Below are positions 27,482 through 36,496 of a stretch of 64,000 bases of DNA, piece by piece. Every line of letters starts with the position of its first letter. Positions within the stretch are counted from its first letter, which is position 1. The translations under genes and the position numbers were made by a program. This stretch comes from Pseudaminobacter soli (ex Li et al. 2025) (GTDB lineage Bacteria > Pseudomonadota > Alphaproteobacteria > Rhizobiales > Rhizobiaceae): NCBI RefSeq assembly GCF_003012705.1, contig NZ_PXYL01000016.1, positions 46,060 to 110,059 on the forward strand. Direction: 5' to 3'. The notes beneath the pieces were generated by a model. The model searched no databases and had not been told where the DNA came from. It was given only the letters and a program-made list of their open reading frames with translations.

Positions 27482-29050
27482 TTACTTGCCGGCCATCTGC
27501 GTCAGCCAATGGCGCGGCTTGTTGTCGGAGCGGAAGTCGACGCTTTTGACGGTGGCCTGGGTAGCCCAGGCGATCGGCTGCTGGTGCAGCGGGATCAGGA
27601 TCGTATCGTCCTTGGCGATCTTGAGGGCTGCTTCCTCGAGTTGTAGACGCTTGGCACTGTCGGGCTCCTGCACCGACTGCGCGACCAGCTTGTCCAGCTC
27701 CGGATAGGACCAGCCACCGTAGTTCGACACACCCACCTTGTCGTTCTTGGTGGAGAGCACCTGGGCCAGGATCGAGTAAGCGTCGAGCGTCGGCTCGTTG
27801 GCCCAGCTCAGGTTGAACATGTCAGCCTTGCCCTGCGTGCGCTTGGGCGACTGGATGGCGCGCGGCGCGATGTCGATCGACACGTCGAAGCCGGCACGCT
27901 TCAGCATGTTGGCGATACCGGCGCAGAAGTCCTCCTCGTTGATGCTCTCGTCGTTGGAGCACATGTAGGTGAACTTAAGGCCCTCCTGGCCTGCCCCGGC
28001 GAGCAGCTTCTTGGCGCGCTCCGGATCGGCCTTGCCATAGGTGTCGAGCGACTTGGCATAGCCCGCGATCTCAGGCGCGATCAGCGAGCCGGACGGACGG
28101 GCGAGCCCGCGCATTACCTTGGCGTTGATCAGGTCGCGGTCGATCGCGGCTTCGACGGCTTCGCGAACACGCACGTCGTTGAACGGATTGGTGCGCCCAT
28201 CTTCCAGCTTCTCCTTGCGGTTGAAGCCAAGGAACACCGTTCGAAACTCCTGGCGCTTCAGGACGGAAAGGCCCGGCGTGCTTTCGAGACGGGGAAGATC
28301 CTGGATCGGCGCGGAATCGACCAGATCGACTTCACCCGACAGCAGCGCTGCGACGCGCGTGGCGGCCGAAGCGATCGGCATGTATTCGATGCGGTCGAGA
28401 TTGTGCTTCTTCTCGTCCCACCAGGCGTCGTTGACGACCAGCACGGTCTTGCTATCCGCCACACGGCTCTCGAGCTTGAACGGACCCGTGCCGTTGGTGT
28501 TGTGGGTCGCGTAGCCCTCCGTCTTCGTGTCGACGGCGGTCGGCTTTTCGGTGTTGTTGTCCTTCAGCCACTTCGCGCTGAACATGAAGATGTTCGTCAT
28601 GTCATTGAGGAACAGCGACGTCGGCGCCGAAACCTCGATGTCGACGGTGTAGTCGTCGACCTTCTTGCTGCTGACGTAGAGCGGGATGTTGCCGCGCAAC
28701 GGCGAGATCGGATCGGTGACGCGGTTGAGCGAGGCAATCACGTCGTCGGCCGTGAAATCCGCGCCGTTGTGGAACTTCACGCCCTTTCGCAGGGTGAAGC
28801 GCCAGACCTTGTTGTCAATGAGCTTCCACTCGGTCGCCAGCGCCGGCTCGACCTTGAAGTTCGCGTCGTATCGGACCAGGCCCTCATAGATATGGTTGAG
28901 AAACGACAGGTTGAATGTCGATGCGATCGAGTCCGGATCAAGCGAATAGATGTCGGCACGGCCGCCCCAACGAAGGGTTTCCGCGCTCGCCGGCGCGGAC
29001 ATTGCGATTGCGGCGACGGCACCGAGAATGAGTTTCTTAAAGCGAGACAT
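27482..29050 (-). CDS. Dipeptide/oligopeptide-type (family 5) ABC substrate-binding protein
   Basis: 522 residues, SBP_bac_5. Signal peptide with cleavage expected after ASA (residue 23), then ETLRWGGRADIYSLDPD and the family strand VWRFTLRKGVKFHNGADFTADDV. ATG 29050 follows GGGAGG; the longer frame upstream lacks this. It has no permease or ATPase beside it; the Opp/Dpp genes at 33-39.6 kb share its probable operator and should be its partners. Family members bind peptides, nickel, opines, glutathione and other amides. Confidence 0.92.
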   Translation of the reverse strand: MSRFKKLILGAVAAIAMSAPASAETLRWGGRADIYSLDPDSIASTFNLSFLNHIYEGLVRYDANFKVEPALATEWKLIDNKVWRFTLRKGVKFHNGADFTADDVIASLNRVTDPISPLRGNIPLYVSSKKVDDYTVDIEVSAPTSLFLNDMTNIFMFSAKWLKDNNTEKPTAVDTKTEGYATHNTNGTGPFKLESRVADSKTVLVVNDAWWDEKKHNLDRIEYMPIASAATRVAALLSGEVDLVDSAPIQDLPRLESTPGLSVLKRQEFRTVFLGFNRKEKLEDGRTNPFNDVRVREAVEAAIDRDLINAKVMRGLARPSGSLIAPEIAGYAKSLDTYGKADPERAKKLLAGAGQEGLKFTYMCSNDESINEEDFCAGIANMLKRAGFDVSIDIAPRAIQSPKRTQGKADMFNLSWANEPTLDAYSILAQVLSTKNDKVGVSNYGGWSYPELDKLVAQSVQEPDSAKRLQLEEAALKIAKDDTILIPLHQQPIAWATQATVKSVDFRSDNKPRHWLTQMAGK

Positions 29051-29104
29051 TCTACCTCCCAGGATCACGCTTTCCTGAGATCCAGCATCAGGGCGCCCAA
29101 CACG

Positions 29105-29126
29105 ATTGTCAACAATCTTGTTGACG
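29105..29126. promoter_or_regulatory. Candidate GntR operator in the divergent promoter
   Basis: ATTGTCAACAAT (29105-29116) is near-palindromic, and GTCAAC with GTTGAC (29108-29113, 29120-29125) form inverted arms. The layout ATTGTCAAC, 4 bases, TTGTTGAC recurs almost exactly at 39924-39944. It lies 55 bp before the binding-protein start on one side and 115 bp before the amidohydrolase on the other. Confidence 0.55.
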
Positions 29127-29239
29127 TATTTTCTCTCAATCGATAGCAAAATTACGTTAGGTTACGCTGGCGTCGTGCATCGCGGAGGAGACCGGGGGCG
29201 CCAGAAGGCCAGCAGCTAAAGGGAATGGAGGAAAGCCGC

Positions 29240-30715
29240 ATGAGCGACCTGCTATTGCTGCACGGGACCATCGTCACAGTGGATGCCGAAAGGCGTATCA
29301 TCGAAGACGGCGCAATCGCCATCTCAGGCGATAGGATTGTCGACATTGGAACAGCAAGCGATCTTGAGCCTAAGCACCAGGGTAAGAAGGTCCTTGATTG
29401 CCGGGGCAAGCTCATCATCCCTGGACTCATCGATGCCCACGGCCACGCCGGGCACGTGCTGATCCGCAGCATAGCGTCGGATACCAATTCGATGTGGATG
29501 CGGATCGTAACTCCCACCTACTATCACTACACGACCCGCGACTACTGGCATGCGGACGGTCTGGTAGGTGGCCTCGAGCGGCTTCGCGCCGGCGTCACTA
29601 CGGGTGTCAGCATCATCTCGTCGATGCCGAGGAGCGACGACCCCGTCTTCGCCAGCAACCATGCGAAGGCCTATGACGAAATCGGGCTCAGGGAGATCAT
29701 CTGCGTCGGGCCGGCAGGGCTGCCCTGGCCGCATCCGGTGACGCGCTGGGAAAGCGGCAAGCCGGAGCGGCGCCATGTCTCGTTCGAGGAAATGATCGAA
29801 GGCGCCGAGGCGACTATCCAGGATTTGGACGGGAGCGCCGGCGGGCGCATCAAGGTGTTCCTCACACCCTTCACCATCGTGCCCTCGCTCGACCCGTCGA
29901 ACGCGTCGACGCCCGACCAGGCCGTGAAGTTGACCGACAACGATCGCATGCAAGCGCGGCGCATCCGCGAGACCGCACGCAAATGGGGCGTGCGCATCCA
30001 TTCCGACGCTTTCGCCGGCCAGATCCGGATGGCCTTCCAGGACAAGGAGAACGCAATCCTCGGCCCGGATGTTCATCTCCAGCATTGCTGGGGGATCTCC
30101 CACGAGGAAATCGACATCCTTGCCGAGACGGGCACGTATGTCACCCACGCGCCACCCGGCCGCGCAACGCCGGTGCTCAACATGATTGCCAGGGGCGTGC
30201 CGGTAGCCATCACCACAGACGGCGTATCGCCCAGCCGTCACTTCGACCTGCTGCAGACTGCCCGCCTTGCCCAGTATACACAGCACCTGCTGCACAACCA
30301 CGACCGCTATCTCCTGCCGCCCGGCAAGGTCTTCGAGATGATCACGATCGATGCCGCCAGAGCTCTCGGCATGGATCGCGAGATCGGCTCGCTCGAGATC
30401 GGCAAGAAGGCCGACATCGCCATCATCAACATGCGCCAGCCACACCTGACCCCCAACTGGATGGTGGTTCACCGCCTGGTTCAGCAGGCGCTTGGCAGCG
30501 ACGTCGAAACCGTGATCGTCGATGGCAAAGTCCTGATGGATGGCGGCAGGGTATTGACGGCCAACGTCAACGATGTGCTCGATTTCGGTGAGAAGGAAGC
30601 GCAGGCATTGGTCGAACGGGCCGGCCTGCACGCGCATATGCATGACCCTGGCTGGGGCAAGCTCAGCCGGACGTTCGACGAGCCGGTTGTGCCGCCGGCA
30701 CCTCCCGCAGTGTAA
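29240..30715 (+). CDS. Metal-dependent amidohydrolase (AtzA/TrzN-like superfamily)
   Basis: 491 residues, amidohydrolase barrel with an intact metal set: DAHGHAGH near residue 67 (HxH present), RIHSDAF, LQHCWGIS and ITTDGVS. Start chosen at 29240 because GGAGG lies 8 bp upstream; ATG 29225 is in frame but its site is weaker. The closing segment IGSLEIGKKADIAIINM is the family C-terminal signature. It is divergent from the family 5 binding protein and shares its promoter region. Substrate unknown, probably a cyclic or substituted amine or amide. Confidence 0.88.
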   Translation: MSDLLLLHGTIVTVDAERRIIEDGAIAISGDRIVDIGTASDLEPKHQGKKVLDCRGKLIIPGLIDAHGHAGHVLIRSIASDTNSMWMRIVTPTYYHYTTRDYWHADGLVGGLERLRAGVTTGVSIISSMPRSDDPVFASNHAKAYDEIGLREIICVGPAGLPWPHPVTRWESGKPERRHVSFEEMIEGAEATIQDLDGSAGGRIKVFLTPFTIVPSLDPSNASTPDQAVKLTDNDRMQARRIRETARKWGVRIHSDAFAGQIRMAFQDKENAILGPDVHLQHCWGISHEEIDILAETGTYVTHAPPGRATPVLNMIARGVPVAITTDGVSPSRHFDLLQTARLAQYTQHLLHNHDRYLLPPGKVFEMITIDAARALGMDREIGSLEIGKKADIAIINMRQPHLTPNWMVVHRLVQQALGSDVETVIVDGKVLMDGGRVLTANVNDVLDFGEKEAQALVERAGLHAHMHDPGWGKLSRTFDEPVVPPAPPAV

Positions 30716-30736
30716 ATTCAAGCCGCTGAATACTAT

Positions 30737-30769
30737 TCGGTCCGCCACCAGAACCCAGGGGCGGACCGA
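30737..30769. terminator. Hairpin between convergent genes
   Basis: TCGGTCCGCC and GGCGGACCGA form a perfect 10-bp stem with a 13-base loop between the ends of the amidohydrolase and the racemase genes. It can serve both directions; no clear T-run. Confidence 0.5.
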
Positions 30770-30822
30770 GAGCAGAAGTGGGAGGCTAGGAACCGAAATC
30801 CGGTCCCCTGTGCGTAGAGATT

Positions 30823-31569
30823 CTAACCGTTGACCGCCAGACACTGACGGTGGGCGGAGGCAGTCCCCTGCCCCTTCTGGCGCGGATAGTTGTAGCCATT
30901 GACCTTCGAGGTCGAGTAGCCTGCGCCGACCAGCGCCTCAGCGATCTTGAGGGCGGCGGTCACCCCATCAATAACCGGAACGCCTGTCACTTCCGTCAAG
31001 CGCTCGCACAGTCGGGACATGCCGGCGCAGCCGAGAATGATCGTCTCGGCCCGGTCTTCGACCTTGGCGCGCTCGATTGCCTCGATCAGCAGACGCTCCG
31101 CCGTTTCAGGGTCCTCCTCGAGGCCGAGAACAGGCAGATCGATCGCACGCACGGCGCGGCAGTGATGCCCGGCACCATAGGCCTGGACGATGTCTTCGAT
31201 GATCGGCACGGAACGCGGCAGCGTGGTGACAACAGAGAAACGCCGGCTGATAGTCATCGCGACCTGAACCGCAGCCTGGCAGATACCGATCACCGGACCC
31301 TTTGCCACCTCGCGGGCGGCATGCAGTCCAGGGTCATCGAAGCAAGCAATGACATAGGCATCGACGCCCTGTTCTTCGCCCTTGCGGATCTCGTGCAGCA
31401 TGTCCGGCACCGCCAGCGCCTCATCGAGGCTGCCCTCGATGCTGACTGGTGAAGACGTCGGGTTCACAGCGGTCACTCGCGTTCCAGCGCTCGCCACACG
31501 CAGGGCGCTTTCCAGCGCCTGGCTGGTCATCGAAGCTGTTGAATTCGGATTGATCAGGCGGATGTGCAA
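30823..31569 (-). CDS. hyuE: Hydantoin racemase (Asp/Glu racemase superfamily), TTG start
   Basis: 248 residues from TTG 31569, which has AGGA 9 bp upstream and gives the family start HIRLINPNSTASMT. With this start the two catalytic cysteines fall at C76 (VIACFDDPGL) and C181 (ILGCAGMSRL); from memory these are the residue numbers in characterised Agrobacterium hydantoin racemases, which supports both the call and the start. It interconverts D- and L-5-substituted hydantoins, or a related cyclic ureide. The longer open frame upstream (to 31746) belongs to the flavin reductase in another frame. It is the only racemase in the window. Confidence 0.88.
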   Translation of the reverse strand: MHIRLINPNSTASMTSQALESALRVASAGTRVTAVNPTSSPVSIEGSLDEALAVPDMLHEIRKGEEQGVDAYVIACFDDPGLHAAREVAKGPVIGICQAAVQVAMTISRRFSVVTTLPRSVPIIEDIVQAYGAGHHCRAVRAIDLPVLGLEEDPETAERLLIEAIERAKVEDRAETIILGCAGMSRLCERLTEVTGVPVIDGVTAALKIAEALVGAGYSTSKVNGYNYPRQKGQGTASAHRQCLAVNG

Positions 31570-31603
31570 TTTGCTGGATCCTAGTCGCCGGTTTGAGTTG
31601 CCT

Positions 31604-32215
31604 TCAGAACATCGCGATCGCCGGCGCCTTGAGCACGAACTGGCGGTCGGAAGTGATGTAGTTGTCCGCATGAAGCCGCGCGATCGGCTGGTAGGTCTCT
31701 GGATTGACGTAGCGCCCGCCCTCGTCGAGGCAATCGCGACGGACATGCATATGGACGACTTCGCCCAGCACCAGCACGCGACGCGGGTATTCGATCAGTC
31801 GCTCGACGCGGCACTCGAAGGAACAGGGTGCATCGCTGACGTAATCCACGTCGATTTGTGCGCAGCGAGTGGTCGGCAGCTTCGCCACCCCCAGCTCGTC
31901 AACGTCGCTGTCGAACGCCAGGCCGCAGATCAACATCTGCTGCGAAAGCGCCATGTCGACCATGTTGACCACGAACTCTCCGGTGCGGCGGATGTTGACG
32001 ACCGTGTCCTTGTCCTCGCCGGAAAGACGCGGCTGGATGCCAAGCACGACGATCGGCGGTTCATGCGAAAAAACGTTAAAGAAGCTCATCGGCGCGGCAT
32101 TGCGTTGCCCGCTGGCCGAACGGGTCGTGACGAGCGCTATCGGCCGTGGACCTATGAAATTGGTCAGCAGCCGATAGCGGCTGTCCATGTCCAGCCTGGT
32201 GAAATCGAACTCCAT
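31604..32215 (-). CDS. Flavin reductase-like FMN-binding protein
   Basis: 203 residues, split beta-barrel flavin domain: GPRPIALVTTRSASGQRNAAPMSFFNVFSHEPP is the FMN-binding region, followed by the typical HVRRDCLDEGG loop late in the chain. Such proteins reduce FMN/FAD with NAD(P)H for a partner monooxygenase, or bind FMN for another role. No two-component monooxygenase is adjacent, so the partner is unknown. It starts from the divergent promoter shared with the GntR gene and is followed 34 bp later by the racemase, probably as one transcript. Confidence 0.87.
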   Translation of the reverse strand: MEFDFTRLDMDSRYRLLTNFIGPRPIALVTTRSASGQRNAAPMSFFNVFSHEPPIVVLGIQPRLSGEDKDTVVNIRRTGEFVVNMVDMALSQQMLICGLAFDSDVDELGVAKLPTTRCAQIDVDYVSDAPCSFECRVERLIEYPRRVLVLGEVVHMHVRRDCLDEGGRYVNPETYQPIARLHADNYITSDRQFVLKAPAIAMF

Positions 32216-32234
32216 GATCCTCTCAATCCCGCTT

Positions 32235-32270
32235 CATTTGGTACACAACTTCAAAACAAATTGTCATCAA
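32235..32270. promoter_or_regulatory. Weak operator-like sequences before the GntR gene
   Basis: TTTGGTACACAA and ATTGTCATCAAAAT lie between the divergent flavin reductase and GntR genes. They only partly match the ATTGTCAAC-type sites at 29105 and 39924, so autoregulation is possible but not shown. Confidence 0.3.
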
Positions 32271-32352
32271 AATGCGGATCAGGTAAACCTATATGAATGT
32301 TGACTTTTCGTGGCGCATGACGATTGTCGGCCATTGTGGGAGGCATAGTTTC

Positions 32353-33030
32353 ATGACCGAACAAGCAAGTGCATCGACGCAGCAGATCGTCGAAAAAGTC
32401 TGGCTTTCTATTGCCGAACGCCGGCTCCGCCCTGGCGTCCAGCTCAAGGAAGGGCAGATGGCGGCGATTTTCGACGTCAGCCGCGCACGTGTTCGCCAAG
32501 CCCTTACGGCGCTCGAGCGCGAGGGGCTGGTGACGATCATCCCCAATCGCGGTGCTTTCGTCTGCCAGCCCTCGGTCGACGAAGCCAAGGACGTTTTTGC
32601 CGTCCGTCGTTCGGTCGAGGCCTGCGTGGTCGAGCGCATCGGCACTTCTATCTCGAAGGCCGACCTCACGCGCCTGCGCAGCCATGTCGTGCAGGAGCGG
32701 GCGGCTAGCGCTGCGGATCACACCACCGAGATCATCAAGCTGTCCGGCGGTTTCCATCTGCTTCTCGCAGAGATCTCCGGCTCCGACTTCCTCTTCGGCA
32801 TGATGCGCGACCTGATCTCGCGCACTTCGCTGATCACGGCTGTCTATCGCAACACGGCCCGTTTCAACTGCGGACCGGACGAGCACGCAGAAATCGTCGA
32901 GGAGATCGCCAAGGGCAACCTCAAGAAAGCGGCGGCGCTGATGGAGCATCATCTCGAGCATGTGGAGTCGGAGCTCGACTTGAGAGAAGTGCGCGACATG
33001 TCCCATGACCTCAGAGCCGCGCTGGCGTAA
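32353..33030 (+). CDS. GntR-family (FCD subfamily) transcriptional regulator
   Basis: 225 residues. N-terminal winged helix-turn-helix (LKEGQMAAIFDVSRARVRQAL, then GLVTIIPNRGAFV) and a C-terminal FCD domain with the expected histidines in GGFHLLLAEI, DEHAEIVEEI and MEHHLEHVESEL, which normally bind a metal and a carboxylate-type effector. GGGAGG 9 bp upstream supports ATG 32353 over 32293. FCD regulators typically recognise TTGT-n-ACAA-like palindromes, matching the shared site seen in front of the transport operons here, so it is the probable regulator of block C. Confidence 0.9.
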   Translation: MTEQASASTQQIVEKVWLSIAERRLRPGVQLKEGQMAAIFDVSRARVRQALTALEREGLVTIIPNRGAFVCQPSVDEAKDVFAVRRSVEACVVERIGTSISKADLTRLRSHVVQERAASAADHTTEIIKLSGGFHLLLAEISGSDFLFGMMRDLISRTSLITAVYRNTARFNCGPDEHAEIVEEIAKGNLKKAAALMEHHLEHVESELDLREVRDMSHDLRAALA

Positions 33031-33046
33031 TCCGGGCGCGACATCT

Positions 33047-34027
33047 TCAATCCTCTTGCACGAGATGGCAGGCAACGCGCGTTCCACTGGCCAGCGTGCG
33101 CACCTTGGGCAGTTCGGCCGAACAGCGCGCCGTAGCGCTCGGGCAGCGCGGGTGGAATGGACAGCCTGACGGCGGTTTGAATGGGCTCGGCACCTCGCCG
33201 CCGGCGGTGATCCGGTCCCGCTGCGGCTTCTCGATATTGGGGATCGTCTGCAGCAACAGTTGCGTGTAGGGATGGCGCGGCCGAGCGAACAGCTCCTCGG
33301 TGTCGCCTTCCTCGACGATGCGGCCGAGATACATCACCGCGATGCGGTCGGACATGTGCCGGACCACACTCATGTCGTGGCTGATGAATAGGTAGGTCAG
33401 GCCGAACTCGTCCTGCAGACGCCGCATCAAGTTGAGCACCTGGGCTTGCACCGAGACATCTAGAGCCGAGGTCGGCTCGTCGCAGACCAGGAAGCGCGGT
33501 TCACTCGCCAGCGCACGGGCAATCGAGATGCGCTGCCGCTGCCCGCCCGAGAATTCGTGCGGAAACTTCTGGCCATCCGAAGCCGACAGTCCCACGGTCT
33601 TCAGCAACTCCACCACGCGCTCGTCGATCTCGGCCGCCGACTTGCGCAGCTTCAATTCGCGTATCGGCTCGGCGATGATGTTCTTGACCCGCCAGCGCGG
33701 GTTCAGCGAGGCATAGGGGTCCTGAAAGATCATCTGGGCAGACAGGGTCTTGCCGTCTGGGCCCGATGCAAACTGCATCTTTCCGCTGTTGGCGCTGTAG
33801 AGCCCGGTGACCAGGCGGGCGACCGTGGACTTGCCGCATCCGCTTTCACCAACAAGGCTGAGGCAACCGCCTAGCGGCACTTCGAAGCTGATGTCGTTGA
33901 CAGCCTGGAGGTGCTGTCGCGGCTTGCGCTCGACCAGCCGATTGAGCCATGGCGCGGACACGTCGAATGTCTTGACCAGCCCCTCGACGCGGAGGGCATG
34001 CGTCTTTTGCGCGAGCATCGCGGTCAT
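33047..34027 (-). CDS. Dipeptide/oligopeptide ABC importer ATP-binding protein (OppF/DppF-like)
   Basis: 326 residues. Walker A GESGCGKST, Walker B FLVCDEPTSALDVS and signature FSGGQRQR are intact. The C-terminal oligo_HPY extension includes CPFHPRCPSATARC. Start overlaps the OppD stop (ATGA) with GGAGG upstream; the longer in-frame start is not needed. It forms the ATPase pair with OppD on the cytoplasmic side. Confidence 0.93.
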   Translation of the reverse strand: MTAMLAQKTHALRVEGLVKTFDVSAPWLNRLVERKPRQHLQAVNDISFEVPLGGCLSLVGESGCGKSTVARLVTGLYSANSGKMQFASGPDGKTLSAQMIFQDPYASLNPRWRVKNIIAEPIRELKLRKSAAEIDERVVELLKTVGLSASDGQKFPHEFSGGQRQRISIARALASEPRFLVCDEPTSALDVSVQAQVLNLMRRLQDEFGLTYLFISHDMSVVRHMSDRIAVMYLGRIVEEGDTEELFARPRHPYTQLLLQTIPNIEKPQRDRITAGGEVPSPFKPPSGCPFHPRCPSATARCSAELPKVRTLASGTRVACHLVQED

Positions 34028-35007
34028 GCGGTTCCTCCGGCATTGATCCAGCATGCGCTGCTTCCGGCACCTGATGGCACCAGGCTCGGACGCTCACGCC
34101 GGCAGCGAGGGCCGACCTGCTTGCAGCGCGGGTTGAAGGCACAACCGTCAGGGATAGCGTCGAGCCGCGGCATTGAACCGTCGATCTGGTTGAGCCGCTC
34201 CACCCGAGCGCCCAGCGCCGGGATCGACGCCATCAGGCCGCGCGTGTAGGGATGCTGGGGCGCGTGCAACACCTCGTCTACAGGTCCGATCTCGACAAGA
34301 CGCCCGGCATACATGACGGCGATCCTGTCGGCCGTCTCGGCGATGACGCCCATGTCGTGCGTGACCAGCATCACCGCCGTCCGCTTTTCCTTACAGAGCT
34401 TGCGCAGGAGCGAGGTGATCTGTGCCTGGATGGAAACGTCGAGTGCCGTAGTCGGCTCGTCCGCAATGATCAGTTTCGGCGAGGCAGCGAGCGCGAGCGC
34501 GATGACCACGCGTTGCCGCATTCCGCCGGAGAACTGATGCGGGTACTGGTCGACGCGATCCTCGGGCGAGGGAATTCCGACATCCTTTAGCAGCGAAATC
34601 GCGCGGGCCCTGGCCTCCGCCCTGCCCATGCCGAGGTGCAGCCGGATGGTCTCGGTCAGCTGCGAACCGACCGTGAACAGGGGATTGAGCGAAGTCAGCG
34701 GGTCCTGGAAAATGGCGCCGATCTCACGACCGCGGATCCTTTCCATCTCGCGGTCGTCCAGCTTGTCGATCCGGCGATCGGCGAGCCAGATCTCGCCTTC
34801 CGCTATGCGGCCCGGCCTTTCCAGCAACCTCTGGATCGCCAGCCCGGTCATCGACTTGCCGGCGCCAGACTCTCCAACAACGCCAAGGATCTCGCCGGGG
34901 CGGATCGACAGACTCACCTCGGACAACGCCGTCGCCACTCCACGGCGGCCAGGAAACTCAACCTTGAGGTTGCGAACCTCAAGCACCGCTTTCTCGGCTT
35001 CAGCCAT
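34024..35007 (-). CDS. Dipeptide/oligopeptide ABC importer ATP-binding protein (OppD/DppD-like)
   Basis: 327 residues. Walker A GESGAGKSM, signature FSGGMRQR, Walker B LIIADEPTTALDVS, and the C-terminal extension CAFNPRCKQVGPRC. Its start overlaps the amidohydrolase gene upstream by 8 bp, so hydrolases and transporter are one operon. Confidence 0.93.
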   Translation of the reverse strand: MAEAEKAVLEVRNLKVEFPGRRGVATALSEVSLSIRPGEILGVVGESGAGKSMTGLAIQRLLERPGRIAEGEIWLADRRIDKLDDREMERIRGREIGAIFQDPLTSLNPLFTVGSQLTETIRLHLGMGRAEARARAISLLKDVGIPSPEDRVDQYPHQFSGGMRQRVVIALALAASPKLIIADEPTTALDVSIQAQITSLLRKLCKEKRTAVMLVTHDMGVIAETADRIAVMYAGRLVEIGPVDEVLHAPQHPYTRGLMASIPALGARVERLNQIDGSMPRLDAIPDGCAFNPRCKQVGPRCRRERPSLVPSGAGSSACWINAGGTA

Positions 35008-36496
35008 TGGCGTTGCCTTCGATTGGATAGCTTGGCGGGAATAGTTCCGACACCGGCGGATGCCCCCAGCTGCGATCCGGATATTTGGCGATCAGGCCGT
35101 CGAACTGCCGCTGGGCGCGCTGTCGCGCAGCCTTCATATCGATGCCGGCGACTTCGCCGAAGCGCATCGACAGGCGGCCATCGACGAAAACCGCCTGCGT
35201 GACCTTGCCCGAACCGCCCGTCACCAGCGTGGTGATCGGGTCGATGGACGGGGCCATCACCGCATCATCGAGCCCGAACACGGCGATATCAGCGCGAGTG
35301 CCGGGCGCAAGCCGGCCGATATCGTCGCGACCAAGTGCCCTGGCCCCGCCGAGTGTCGCCGCGTCGAACAGGTCGGCACAGCGCACGCGATCGGGCGCCC
35401 CGTCGTTGATGCGGCAGGTGATCAGGCCGACGAGCAGGTTCATCAGCATGTCGGCCGGCGCCGTATCCGTGCCCATTGCTACATTGATGCCGCGTTCCCG
35501 GCACTTGGAGAACGAGTTTAGCGTGCTGCCTCCGCGGGCCGAAACCAGAGGGCAATGCACGATCGACACACCATTGGCGGCGTAGAGTTCGAGATCTTCC
35601 TCGGTGGCGTTGGTGGCGTGCGGCGCGATCAGCCGATCGTTGAGCAGGCCGGCGCGCGCCAGCCACACCGGTGCCGTCGAGCCGTGCAGCTTGCGCACGG
35701 TGTCGACCTCCATCGCCCCCTGCGCCATATGCAGGCGGATCTTGCAGCCGAGTTCCCCGGCGGCCGCCTGCGTCTGGCGAAGAAGCTCCTCGGTGCAGGT
35801 CTCGACACGATCCGGCACCAAGAGCCCGCGCACCAGGTCGCCATGGCGGCCCGTCTGCCGGCCGATATAGTCGACAGCCTCGCGCAGGCCAGCCAAACCG
35901 CACTGCTCGTCGAACACAGGCACCATCTGGCCGGGCGCCTCGAGTACCATGCCGCCGGCGCGATAGGCCGGGCTGAGATAGACGCGGAGGCCCAACTCGC
36001 CGGCGGCGTCGGCCGCGGCGTCGAATTCGACGACCGTTTCGCCCCACTCGCGATAGAACAGCGAAGCGATGGGAGCGGCTGTGGTAATTCCGTTCAGGAG
36101 AAGCTGGCCGAAGGCGAACCGCTTCTGAAAGGCAAGTTCCTCCTGCGAATACATCTCGTAGGGGCCAGCCTCGACATAGGACCTCGGCCATACCCTCCCC
36201 TTGGCCCAGCCGGGATGATGGTCGATACCGAGGATGGTCGTGTCGAGATCCGACAGAGCGTCGAGATCTATGAAGCCCGGACTGACCAGTGCATTGCCAA
36301 AATCGATGTGGTGGGTCACCTCGCCCGGAAAGTCGGTCCCGACATAGATCACCTCGCCACCGTCGATGACGACCTGGCCATTGGGGACCAGCCGGTGCCC
36401 GCCATCGCGATGGCCGAGCACCCAGGCGGCCGATATCAATGTGCGGCCTTCGGGGCGCTTGCCGAGTTCGAGCGCGTCGAGAACCTGTCGTGTCAT
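35000..36496 (-). CDS. Chlorohydrolase-family amidohydrolase lacking the HxH metal motif (paralogue 2)
   Basis: 498 residues, close by eye to the protein at 25887 over its whole length: long identical runs such as GPYEMYSQEELAFQK and AAPIASL. It also has D79 and L81 in PGFIDLDALSD where HxH is normal, while RLHMAQG, IAPHATNA and GTDTAPAD remain. The two probably arose by duplication within this cluster and diverged in substrate or chirality. Embedded in the Opp operon between a deaminase-like gene and OppD with 4- to 8-bp overlaps, so co-expression is certain. Confidence 0.85.
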   Translation of the reverse strand: MTRQVLDALELGKRPEGRTLISAAWVLGHRDGGHRLVPNGQVVIDGGEVIYVGTDFPGEVTHHIDFGNALVSPGFIDLDALSDLDTTILGIDHHPGWAKGRVWPRSYVEAGPYEMYSQEELAFQKRFAFGQLLLNGITTAAPIASLFYREWGETVVEFDAAADAAGELGLRVYLSPAYRAGGMVLEAPGQMVPVFDEQCGLAGLREAVDYIGRQTGRHGDLVRGLLVPDRVETCTEELLRQTQAAAGELGCKIRLHMAQGAMEVDTVRKLHGSTAPVWLARAGLLNDRLIAPHATNATEEDLELYAANGVSIVHCPLVSARGGSTLNSFSKCRERGINVAMGTDTAPADMLMNLLVGLITCRINDGAPDRVRCADLFDAATLGGARALGRDDIGRLAPGTRADIAVFGLDDAVMAPSIDPITTLVTGGSGKVTQAVFVDGRLSMRFGEVAGIDMKAARQRAQRQFDGLIAKYPDRSWGHPPVSELFPPSYPIEGNANG

